From Lampris incognitus (taxonomy: Eukaryota > Chordata > Actinopteri > Lampriformes > Lampridae): 64,000 nt of DNA. Positions 43,327-63,311 of the stretch are shown here, piece by piece. Where the stretch lies: assembly GCF_029633865.1 (NCBI RefSeq), contig NC_079219.1, positions 10,443,306-10,507,305 of the forward strand, given 5' to 3'. Each line of letters starts with the position of its first letter. Position 1 is the stretch's first letter. Position numbers and translations under genes: made by a program. Under the pieces are notes generated by a model. It ran no database searches and was not told where the DNA came from. It saw only the letters and a program-made list of their open reading frames with translations.

Positions 43327-44115
43327 TTTGGGGCATCCAGGTAGCGTACCCAGATAGCCAAGAATCTTTGGCCCAAATATGGCCCACATCTGCAGTTATC
43401 TTATGACCCACATTTGGCCTTGAATGACAGCGTTGACTCAGGTGATTGTGGCTGCCTCAGCTCAGCCACAGGTCCACCTTATATGGCCCACATCTGGCTC
43501 ACATAGTGTGTGCTATAACCCATTTCAAGCCCGGTTCATTACATTTGGGCCATGTCCGGCCCACACAACACTTGCTGTAACCCAAGTCAGGCCCGGCTTA
43601 TGACATTTGGGCCACATCTGGCCCACACAACAGTTGCCAGTGCCGTAACTGAGCCATAAGTACCAAAAGTGCCCCAGATTAGGCCCAAATGTGTCTGCTA
43701 TCTGGGTTGTGGTCTATCCCATTGCCTACCAACATGGGGATCGCCGGTTCGAATCCCCGTGTTACCACCAGCTTGGGCAGGCATCCCTACAGACACAATT
43801 GGCCATGTCTGTGGGTGGGAAGCCGGATGTCTGTCCTGGTCGCTGCACTAGCGCCTCCTCTGGTCAGTCGGGGCGCTTGATCGGGGTGGGAGGGGGAACT
43901 GGGGGGAATAGTGTGATCCTCCCATGCGCAACGTCCTCCTGGGGAAACCCCTCACTGTCAGGTGAAAAGAAGCGGCTGGCGACTCCTCATGTTCCCGAGG
44001 AGACGTGGTAGTCTGCAGCCCTCCCTGGATCTGCAGAGGGGGTGGAGCAGCGACCAGGATGGCTTGGAAGAGTGGGGTAATTGGCCAGGTACAATTGGGG
44101 AGAAAATAGGGGGGA
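43327..44115 (+). repeat. SINE family B interrupted by a MITE
   Basis: SINE start (GGGCATCCAGGTAGCG) at 43331-43346 resumes at 43707 (GTGGTCTATCCCATTGCC). It continues with B box GGTTCGAATCCCC, full body and G-rich end at 44115. Confidence 0.8.
43347..43706. mobile_element. MITE family D nested in SINE B
   Basis: The ends ACCCAGATAGC and GCTATCTGGGT are perfect inverted repeats. The interior is rich in TGGCCCACATCTGG-like words. A related element lies at 47.8 kb. The target duplication was not resolved. Confidence 0.7.
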
Positions 44116-44379
44116 AAATAAGTCTTTGACACACTTGAGAGGTAACGAAAATGTTACCCACATGTCTCCTGACTCATTCCCATTTTGGGCATTTAGCCGC
44201 TATCCCGAGAGATAGAATGACCATGAACAATAGAGAACTGACAGAGCGATAGTGTGATTCTTGATGATGGAGACGTGACAGAGAGAGACATAATGATGAT
44301 GATATTTCAGGCCTAGCAGATGAGTGTGTCGCTCAGGGATTCTCATATCAATGCTCATATTCTCATCATAAACACTCAC

Positions 44380-44496
44380 ACAGCAGCAAGAAGGTCTTTT
44401 TTCACCACAGGGTAGAACAAATCCACAGAAGACTGTCTGTTGAAGAAACAGGTGGCAGGTTGTGTGTCAGTGACCCCGTTTAGACTTGGTTTTAAA

Positions 44497-44553
<57 letters not shown>

Positions 44554-46978
44554 TGTGTATGGGGGGGGGGGAGATCGGATCACAAGTGGACAGCGCTAAA
44601 TACAAGTGTAAACGACCACCAAAACGTTTTGTGAACCGGTTACTCAAACCAATTGCCGAAGTGGTCTGGGGTGCATTTGACCACATGTCTTTTGTAGCGT
44701 AAATGCTAATGTGTCCTGATGCGTCCCCGACAAAGACGTAACAGGAAATCTGCTTCCTCTCCTTCGGAGTAACGAAATCTGATCACAAGTGGTCAACAGG
44801 ACGCATTTGGAGACGCATGATAGACACAGGTGTAAACGGTGATGTGTCTCGCTGTCCACTTGTGATCCGATCGCCCAAAACGCATTTTAAAACCAAGTAT
44901 AAACAGGGTCAGTATGTCCAACAGTAAGGCTCACATACACAAACATAAACACACAAACACACGTGGACATAAACACACACACACACACATGGACATAAAC
45001 ACACGTACACAAGCAGACTGATAAGCATTAGCGGGTTACACCAGGTATTACCAGTCCTTCAGTAATGAAAATGATAAATAATTCTTTTTCAAAGAAAGTG
45101 TCCACTTGCTGCAGACTCCCTGCCAGGGCCGAACCCAGCAGACCCATCACCAGCTCCACTGCCTGCACAGAAAGTGACACAAGAGTACAGGAAGTCAAGC
45201 CACCACCTACACTTTTACTTTTAGTTTAAAATGTCCATGCAGTATCCAGTTAGGATCTGGTCTATAAAGGCATAAAGGTTTTGACAACTCTACAACAAAC
45301 AACACCACCAACAACAGTAATAATAACACCTAATCATAACCTAGCTTCTATAGCACCTTTTAAAGGCAAGGTTACAAAGTACTTTTTTGTGGAATCCCCC
45401 CCCCCCCTTTTTTTCTCCCCCAGTTGTACTTGGCCAATTACCCCACTCTTCTGAGCCGTCCCGGTCGCTGCTCCACCCCCTCTGCCGATCCGGGGAGGGC
45501 TGCAGACTACCACACGCCTCCTCCCATACACGTGGAGTCCCCAGCCCCTTCTTTTCACCTGACAGTGAGGAGTTTCGCCAGGGGGGACGTAGCATGTGGG
45601 AGGATCACGCTATTCCCCACCGGATCCCCCTCCCCCTCCCCCGAGCAGGTGCCCCGACCAACCAGAGGAGGCGCTAGTGCAGCGAACAGGACACATACCC
45701 ACATCCGGCTTCCCACCCGCAGACAAGGCCAACTGTGTCTGTAGGGACGCCCGGCCAAGCCAGAGGTAAGATTCGAACCGGCGACCCCTCGTGTTGGTAG
45801 GCAACAGAATAGACCGCTACACTACCCAGACAACCCAAAAGAGCCTACATTTGATGGGAACTTTAGCTGGTAATTTGTTTTTTTGTGTGTGTGGGTGGAT
45901 TAAATGGTGACCTAATTTTATCAGTCAGTCAATCAATCAGTTTATCAATCTTTATCTGTACTGCAGTGGTTCTCAATCAGGTCCTCAGGTACCACCAGTT
46001 CCGCTGGCTTTCTACTCTACAGTCACCTGTTGCTTCACGTATCCATCCACATATTTTTTTTGGGGGGGGGGGGCTTAGATTTGGTATGCTCCATTATATC
46101 TACAGTATATTTACAGTACATTTCAGTATGTGACTGCATGTTCCAGTACATTACTGAATACAGTATATGTCACTATGTTAATGTATGTTTACAGTATGAA
46201 GTATAAAATCTGTCTGTGGCCCAGGATACAGTAAAACACATTTTCTGCCCCACCAAACCACCACAATGTCAATATCTCCCCCTCCTCCAGCCAACTAAAT
46301 GTTCCCGTGTGACAGACAGATCTAAAGTAAACAGTAGTGTGTTTGCCTTAATGCCATTTACTCCTACCTGCTTCATTTTAGTGCTGTGGTTCGGGCACCT
46401 GATCAGCATGCCTCCTGGGCGCCTTCCTTTGGAGGTTTTCCGGGCACAGCCAACTGGGAGGAGACCCCGGGGTAGACCCAGAACTTGCTGGAGGGACTAC
46501 ATGTCCAATCTGGCCTGGGAACGCCTTGGGATCCCCCAGGAGGAGGTGGAGGGCGTTGCTGGGGAGAGGGATGTCTGAAGTGTCCTACTTAGCTTGCTGC
46601 CACCGCGACCCGACCCCGGAGAAGCAGCTGAAGATGAATGAATGAATGAATGAACGAATGAATGAATGAATGAATGAATGGAGGGAACGGAACCCTACAA
46701 CTGTTATCGAGCAGAATGAGCATAACATAACTGACTTCTGTAAAGCAGTGCTGATATGTAAATTGTGTTCACAACATCCGTTGCACATTGTCCGTCTTTG
46801 GAGAGAGATCCCTCCTCTGTTGCTCTCCCTCAGGTTTCTTCCTATTTTTTCCATCCATCCATTATCCGAACCGCTTATCCGGCTCTCAGGGTCGCAGGGA
46901 TGCTGGAGCCTATCCCAGCAGTCACTGGACGGCAGGCAGGGAGACACCCTGGACAGGCTGCCAGACCATCACAGGGCT

Positions 46979-47025
<47 letters not shown>

Positions 47026-47585
47026 TCATACCTAGGGACAATTTAGTACAGCCAATTCACCTGACCTACATGTCTTTGGACTGTGGGAGGAAACCGGAGC
47101 CCCCGGAGGAAACCCACACAGACACGGGGAGAACATGCAAACTCCACACAGAGGACGACCCGGGATGACCCCCAAGGTTGGACTACCCCGGGGCTCGAAC
47201 CCAGGACCTTCTTGCTGTGAGGTGACCGCGCTAACCACTGTGCCACCGTGCCGCCCCTATTTTCTCTCCCTGTTACAGGTGAAAAGTTTTTTTTTAGTTT
47301 TTTTTTAGGGAGTTGTTCCTTATGCGATGCGAGGGTCTAAGGACAAGCTGTTTTATTGCTGTAAAGCCCAGTGAGACAAATTTGCAATTTGTGATAACGG
47401 GCTACACAAATAAAATTGACTTAACTTGTTGGTTTTGTTCATTTGTACATATGAGCAGTATCAGGAAGCCGGTCTGTTCACACCGACATCAGATACTTGA
47501 AAAAAATTAGGAAGAACAATGAGGGAGAAAATCTGACCTGCGCAAACTTGGTGAAGGCAGTTTGAACGGCGTTGAGGTCTTTGCT
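44380..47585 (-). CDS. Unidentified gene, two or three candidate exons
   Basis: Exon 47538-47585 (acceptor TGCATTCTGGCAG, 16 codons SKDLNAVQTAFTKFAQ, donor GTCAGA) and exon 45052-45162 (acceptor ACTTTCTGTGCAG, 37 codons starting AVELVMGLLGSALAGSLQQV, donor GTAATA) join in phase 0. A third candidate at about 44380-44436 has a good acceptor (CTGTTTCTTCAACAG) and donor (GTGAGT), but its phase is uncertain. The peptide is helical and partly hydrophobic. No first exon was found between it and the MS4A-like gene upstream on the same strand. I do not recognise the protein; it could also be a decayed gene. Confidence 0.4.
44472..44910. mobile_element. MITE family E, copy 2, expanded by (GT)n
   Basis: Ends GACCCCGTTTAGACTTGG and the complement of GACCCTGTTTATACTTGG. 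A 3-bp duplication AGT (44469-44471, 44911-44913). A (GT)n tract at 44500-44548 and a G run sit inside the left arm. Confidence 0.85.
45395..45835 (-). repeat. SINE family B, full-length minus copy
   Basis: From the C-rich/T-rich tail (45397-45420) through the body to the complement of the tRNA-like head (GTAGTGTAGCGGTCTATTC). Confidence 0.85.
45963..46040 (+). repeat. Possible hAT MITE end
   Basis: CAGTGGTTCTCAATCAGGTCC resembles the hAT end at 18070. No partner end was found. Confidence 0.35.
46385..46680 (+). pseudogene. LINE reverse transcriptase C-terminus (family S), plus
   Basis: Encodes [40 protein letters not shown] and, past a TGA, a [14 protein letters not shown] ending, then a (GAAT)n tail. 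Same family as 26.0 and 59.2 kb. Confidence 0.8.
46790..47430 (+). repeat. LINE 3'-end repeat interrupted by SINE A
   Basis: Left part GAGAGAGATCCCTCCTCTG to CTTCCTATTTT; right part from CCTATTTTCTCTCCCTG to AAATAAAATTGACTTAAC. It has the same ending as 5225-5365. Confidence 0.65.
46849..47257 (-). repeat. SINE family A, minus copy, with (CA)n
   Basis: Full-length copy flanked by CCTATTTT on both sides (8-bp target duplication). A CA tract at 46980-47022 lies in its body. Confidence 0.85.
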
Positions 47586-47790
47586 CTGCCAGAATGCACA
47601 TTCACGTGAACAGCTATACAGACGTGTTATCCTGACATAACCCCGATGTGTTATCGAGATGTGCGACACAGTGAAGCAATGTCATGTTTTTCATTTTATT
47701 GAAGACGCTTAACAAATAGTGAAAGCATGGCACATAAGATGGGAGGCAACAATAAAAGTGGTTATAAAACAAGTAAACCAACAAAAGTTC

Positions 47791-48224
47791 CAACTACCCT
47801 GACAGCATCCGGATGTGGGCCACTTCAGGCAGTGATGCGGCACTGATGGCCTTCTTCTGGCCCCGACAAAACAGATGTGAGCCTGAAGTGGCCCACATGT
47901 ATATATAAACGTGTGGCAAATATGGCCCAAATATGCCAAATCAAATGTGGGCCTTTTTTGGCAAAGATGCGGTGCTCTGGGCAAAATGTAATCTGGATGT
48001 GACCCTGAAGTGGCCCGTGTGGTAAATGGTGAACATATCACAAAACAAATATGGGCCACCTTTGGCAAATATGTGGCACATGCGGCACTGCTATGGCTTG
48101 GTTCTGGCCCAGATCTGGCAAACAGGAGCGGACCGCCCAAGTGCCATCATTCCACGGGGTATGTGGGCCGGATGAAGTGTCGGTGTGGGACGGGTCCGGG
48201 CCACAGCAATTTTCCTACTGGGTA
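47791..48224. mobile_element. MITE family D-like element
   Basis: Rich in GTGGGCC/GGCCCAC words and CTGAAGTGGCCC repeats, resembling 43347-43706. The ends are only weakly complementary, so the boundaries are approximate. Confidence 0.45.
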
Positions 48225-48436
48225 TGCTTCAGTCAGTTTAAATCCATTTTCAAGCCAACAGCACTTTTATCAACCACATAAGGTTCAGAGAAGAATAACT
48301 TGAACAATAGCGAGCGAGCGAGCGAACGCTCTGCACATAACCGAGTCTCATTACCATGACAAGCAGCAGCAATATAACCAGTGGGGGAAGCGGTTGGTGT
48401 CATCGCACAGCAGCGTTTGGTAGCGTGGCTGCCACA

Positions 48437-57624
<9,188 letters not shown>

Positions 57625-58020
57625 GTATGTACACCGGTGAAAGTTCAAATGAAATTAGAAAAAAATAAAATAAAAAGTGACAAAAACCAATCCTGGGGAA
57701 AAAGACAAGGGGAAACATTTCGGGGGAATGCAGAGATTAAAAAGAAGGTTTACACAGTTTATTTTGCTTGGGATGGTGTAAAGCTGGTCAAATGAAGTTT
57801 TCCCAAAACGACCTGCCAACACTCTCAACGTCTAAAAGTATGTCCACGTGGATTTTGTGATAAAGATGTTTTCTCACTAATTTGCTTGATTTATTTCCTA
57901 TTAATATCTGCTCACCTTCCGTTTGGCGTCCCTTAGGAGCTGCGGCGTGATCCACCGCTGCGCAGCAGTTCTTATATTTCCTGACTTGGAGAAAACTGGA
58001 TCGCTTCAGTTACGGGAAGC

Positions 58021-58175
58021 GTTGTTGTTTCTTCCCACCCGCATTTCGCGAAGACCCGCATCTACTCTGCCTCAGATTGGATAACCTTAGCCTTATCCTG
58101 CCTAACGAACGAAAGTTAGCCAATCGGATAGAGAGTAGGGCGGGCCTTCGCGAAATGCGGGTGGGGACAATAACA
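58021..58175. mobile_element. Short palindromic MITE upstream of the MS4A-like gene
   Basis: CCACCCGCATTTCGCGAAG (58035-58053) is perfectly complemented at 58146-58164. The arms extend to about 45 bp with mismatches. It lies about 0.4 kb upstream of the MS4A-like start codon. Confidence 0.8.
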
Positions 58176-58179
58176 AGCC

Positions 58180-59190
58180 CCCCCCCCTCGTTCAAATCAA
58201 TCCATAAGAATAAAACCTCACCTCAGTAGGAGCTCTTACTGTTTATCCGTCTGGTAGGAACTCATCTGGTCTGGGGGGGTTTTGGAGTTACATTATGACG
58301 ATGAAATGAAATCACAAGATATTAGAAAGACGGACCAACTTTCAAAACAAAAATCCCTTTAGGAATACAACAATAGACCGGACAGCGCTTTAATAGGATT
58401 CTTTGACCAGGCTACATAACATGCTTCCTTTTGGACAAATATAGAGCTATCGCTCTGAACTTCACATTCCCCTATTCCCGGATATTCCCCAATATACTGG
58501 ATTGGTGTTCCAAGTACTCCCTGTAGATGGCGGTCTTTCCCTAAATTGAATTTCAGACCAGAGAACTTTGGTATTAATTACGTTTGGAATTGGATACATA
58601 TTTTCATGGAATAAACAGTAGTTTTGCTGTCAGACAGTTGGCTGATAATGACAGGCTAGTCATATACTTTTAAAGGTGCCATATCACTACTGTTGTTGAA
58701 TTAAAATGGACATTTTCAGTATCATGATGAAAAGGGGGGGGGGGGTGAAGCCAGACAACCCTTGCATTAGGGATTCTTTTTTTTCATCAATTAATCAAAT
58801 TCACTTTAAAAAGTCACATAGGCGTTATTTTCATCTGTGAAAAAGGCTCAAAATAGGACTTTTTGGTGGTGGTTTGATAAAGGGGGATTGGCTGGTTATG
58901 AGCAAACTGTGTGTGTGAGTGTGTGTCTGTGTGTGTGTGGAGGCTATTGGCTGATTTATTACAGGAAATGTAGATGTGAGCATATTTGCACAGAATGTTG
59001 AGATTTCACGCATGGCTGATGTCTTTATTGAAATTAAGTTGTTGAATTAATTTTTTCACCAAAAAACTCGGCAAGCACTAAATACAGTGCATTTACAAGA
59101 CATAAACTCAATAAAAATTCTAGACATATTGACTTTCAGAGTTTTACAGATCATTCTGACACGAGTACACATTTAACATTAAAACACTTT
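58180..59190. other. No gene recognised
   Basis: Intergenic between the semaphorin and MS4A-like genes, with a short GT-rich run at 58908-58940. Confidence 0.45.
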
Positions 59191-59194
59191 CTTT

Positions 59195-60175
59195 TTTTTC
59201 ACTCATCATCAGCCGCTTCTCCGGGGTCGGGTCGTGGTGGCAGCAAGCTAAGTAGGGCACTCCAGACGTCCCTCTCCCCAGCAACGCCCTCCAGCTCCTC
59301 CTGGGGGATCCCAAGGTGTTCCCAGGCCAGATTGGACATGTAGTCCCTCCAGCGCATTCTGGGTCTACCCCGGGTCGGCTGTGCCCGGAAAACCTCCAAA
59401 GGAAGGAGCCCAGGAGGCATCCTAATCAGATGGCCGAACCACCTCAACTGGCTCCTTTCGGCACGAAGGAGCAGCGGCTCTACTCCGAGCTCCCTCTGGA
59501 TGTCTGAGCTCCTCACCCTATCTCTAAGGCTGAGCCCAGACACCCTACGGAGGAAACTCGTTTCAGCCGCTTGTATCCGCGATCTCACCCTTTCGGTCAC
59601 TACTCAAAGCTCATGACCATAGGTGAGGGTTGGAACGAAGATTGACTGGTAAATTGAGAGCTTCGCCTTCCGGCTCAGCTCCCTCTTCACCACAACGGTC
59701 TGGTACAATGTCCACATTACTGCTGATGTGCTGCACCAATCCGCCTGTCAATCTCCCGCTCCGTCCTACCCTCACTTATGAAGAAGACCCCGAGGTACTT
59801 GAACTCCTTCACTTGAGGCAACAACTCATCTCCAACCCGGAGGGAGCAAGCCACCATTTTCTGGTAGAGAACCATGGCCTCAGACTTGGAAGTGCTGACT
59901 CTCATCCCGGCCATTTCACACTCAGCTGCAAACCGCCCCAGTGTGTGCTGGAGGTCGCGTTCTGATGAAGCCAACAAAACCACATCATCTGCGAAGAGCA
60001 GAGATGCAATTCTGAGGTTCCCAAAATGGACACACTCCTCACCTTGGCTGCGCCTTGAGATCCTGTCCATGAATATCACAAACAGAATCAGAGACAAGGG
60101 ACAACCTTGGCTGAGTCCAACACCCATCGAAAACGTGTTTGACTTTGTGCCGAGAATGCGAACACAGCTAAATTA
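59195..60175 (-). pseudogene. LINE reverse transcriptase, catalytic block to C-terminus (family S)
   Basis: The minus strand encodes GVGLSQGCPLSLILFVIFMD, ASLLFADDVVLLASS (catalytic box), STSKSEAMVL and EFKYLGVFF. A gap in the frame near 59600-59720 is followed by [33 protein letters not shown] and the [15 protein letters not shown] end. Same family as 26.0 and 46.4 kb; best-preserved copy. Confidence 0.85.
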
Positions 60176-60448
60176 AAACACATTTGCCACTGAAATTAAC
60201 TTCACATTACAACTTGTCTGACTCCCAGAAAAACTGCAGCCCTAATGGACCCGTTTCAGTGCATTAGAAATAGGTTTAACTTTGACAGTCCTACCTGTGC
60301 TTTACAGAGAGAGCAAAATGATGGTCTGGCTTCATGTATTCACCTTATTCTCTTAAGATCCTGTCAAGTTTTGAGTTCACAAAACACTGAAATTCGTTTG
60401 TTTTCAGTCTTACAGTAAAAATCATATGTAAAAAAAAAAAGAAAGAAG

Positions 60449-60454
60449 TTTATT
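60449..60454 (-). terminator. Polyadenylation signal of the semaphorin gene
   Basis: AATAAA on minus, about 390 bp after the stop codon. Confidence 0.55.
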
Positions 60455-60845
60455 GCTGACTGTCGTGCATTTTTCAGACTATAATACATTTTTTCACAGG
60501 TTTTCAAGTAAAATTGAAAAAAAAAACTTCACATTCCATCAAAAAACAAACAAACAAACAAACAAACAGGAAAACAACAACAAAACAACACTGGGGCTGC
60601 TATGAGCGGAGCAAAGTAACCGGCTGGCCACTTCTTTAACATGTTCAGGTTGAGGTTCGGCTTATTTGTGGAAACAAACAATAACAGACAGAGGGGGAAA
60701 ATGGCTGCAAACAACATTGGCGACGGAGGAAAATAAAAATCTCACAGAGGGCCTTAAAAAGAAAGAACGAGTATCCCAGGCTTCCCTCGGACCGCCCTCC
60801 CAGGACGGGACTTTAGCTGTCGGACATTTGACGTGATCCTCTGTC

Positions 60846-63276
60846 TCACTCCGTTGCCTTCACCTCGGTGGGCAAGTTGTCTGCAGTGAGTGAGGGGATG
60901 TTCTCCAGGGAGCTCTGCACGCCTCCTCCCTCCGGTGTGACCCGGTATCTTGATTTGAGGGCTGTCCTCCAGTGGTGCCAACTGTAGAGCCCTCCGAACA
61001 GGAGCAGGAAGATGCAGATGCACAGCAGGAGTGAAACGGCCACCAGCTCCCTGCGGTAGTTCTTCTCCTCCCTGGTTTGTCTGGGGTTTGTCTGCTGATC
61101 TTCAGTCAGCTCCTTCCTGGTCGGAGTACCGAGGCCCGGGCCAATGGCAGTAAAACTTTCACTCAGAGCCGTATTATGAAACACCGTTTTATAATACCGT
61201 GTCCCTTCTCCCTCTGAGGTGGCCTGGTTCTCATTTGCAGCAGTGGTATGACTCTCCTCTGTAACGCCAGCAGGTTTTGTTTTTGGGTTTACGGTTTGTG
61301 GAGGATTTTGGCCCTGTGGGATTTTGGAAATGGTGGGGTGGTTGGTTCGTGGATAGGGAGCGTGAGGGACAGCGACTGATGTCAGGCTGACGATGTAGTT
61401 CTCAACCACCTCCTTGTGTCCCTCTTCTATAGACAGACAGCTGTAGTTACCCACCGTGCCAGCATTCCCAAAGAAGACCAGACTGCCATCTGGGCGCTGG
61501 TAGAAGGCCTCAGGGGGAAGAATGTTGATTCTAGTGGACGTCCAGCTCACGTTTGCAAAGTTGGAAGGTTTCCGACACTCAAGCCTCACCAGTTCATTCA
61601 AACCAATGGAAACTGGTGTTGGAGAGAAACAGTGGGGGAACCAGGACAGATGTGAACAAACAACAGCCACATGAACAGAGATCTGGTCGTGGGTCCACAA
61701 AATGAGAATATCCAAAGGAGTTGAATCAAGTGCAACTGGACTTGGTATATATCCGTGAAGACGTTTCGCCTCTCATCCAAGAGGCTTCCTCAGTTCGTGC
61801 CTTTCTGACTAGACCAAGCTAGTCTGACTGGCTGGTGATGAGACTCAGAATTTATCCTCTTTGGAGTCGTTGTCAGAGCTATAGATGTCCATGGCTCTTT
61901 GTGTCCCGATGTTTACCAACGCCCGTCGCTAACAGTGCCATAGATATGAGTGGCTCTTTTGTGTACCGATGTTTGGCCGCGCCCATCGTTATCGGAGCTG
62001 TTGATTTGCATTTGTTTAGCAGCGACTGTCGTCGATAAGGAGAAAAGGAACAGAAGGAATAGCACAGTCATCCCGTATGTTTCTGGGGTCTCAGAGAAAC
62101 TCAGGAGAATTTTCAACAAACACCACATCCCAGTATACTTCTAACCCAGCAACACACTCCCACAAAGACTGGTTCATCCCAAAGACTGTGTACCACACAA
62201 CCAAAAAAGCAATCTGGTGTATGCTGTACAACGCAATGAGGATTGCACTGACCTATACATAGGAGAAACCGAACAACCACTACACAAACGGATGGCCCAA
62301 CACAGAAGGCCAAACTCCTCAGGACAAGACTCAGCAGTCTATCTACACCTAAAGGAGAAGACACACTCCTTCGGGGACAGCAACGTACACATTTTGGACA
62401 GAGAAGATAGATGGTTTGAAAGAGGGGTGAAGGAAGACATCTATGTGAAACTGGAAAAACCATCCCTCAACAGAGGAGGAGGTCTGCGACACCACCTATC
62501 TCCCACTTACAATGCCATCCTTTCATCTCTACCCAGGAGACTCAAGAAGCTTAGCCTCCAAGAACAACAGTCGGTCACTAACGGCTCCAACGACTCACGA
62601 CCACTGAATAATGAAGTCGAAACTAACACCCCCAACGACTGTCGCTGCTAAACAAATGCATATCAATAGCTCTGACAACGACTCCAAAGAGGATAAATTC
62701 TGAGTCTCATCACCAGCCAGTCAGACTAGCTTGGTCTAGTCAGAAAGGCACGAACTGAGGAAGCCTCTTGGATGAGAGGCGAAACGTCTTCATGGATATA
62801 TACAAAGTCCAGTTGCACTTGATTCAACTCCTTTGGATAACCATGACCTGGATGAATGAGAACATTCACAGACAAAATTAGAATACTTTTACTGAATTCA
62901 ACATCCTCCAGATATGAAACAATAGACTATATAGCAGACAGATTTGCTTCATAGGCAAATATACCATGTTTTGTTGAATTTATATGGACCAATTTGCTAT
63001 CTTTAAATGTTGCGATGTTGTTTTTAGGATAAGAAGAAGACATTACCTATGACAGGAATGGTGCCCTGAGGTCCCGGACAAATTTTACCGATGTCCCCAT
63101 TCTCCAAATCCTGAACCCTGATGAGGAAACACACAGAGGACAGTTTTTTATCTGTCCGTCTATTTCTACCTGTCTGTCTGTTATCTGTATTTCTTTGTGC
63201 CTCACAATTTTTCTGTCTCTGTATCTGTCTGTCTGTCAGTCTGTCTGTCTGCTATACTGTCTGTCTGTCTGCAATA

Positions 63277-63311
<35 letters not shown>

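Larger units (their letters stand above)
61709..62875 (+). mobile_element. Penelope-like element with inverted terminal arms
   Basis: The left arm (61709-61884) and right arm (62666-62844) are nearly perfect reverse complements (TCCAAAGGAGTTGAATCAAG, CAAGCTAGTCTGACTGGCTG). Between them lies GIY-YIG coding sequence. Most of the reverse transcriptase is deleted. It sits in the last semaphorin intron. Confidence 0.85.

Noticed and set aside
43132-43389. 85-codon minus-strand open frame
   Set aside because: Antisense to the THAP-like fragment and running into SINE B; no motif recognised.
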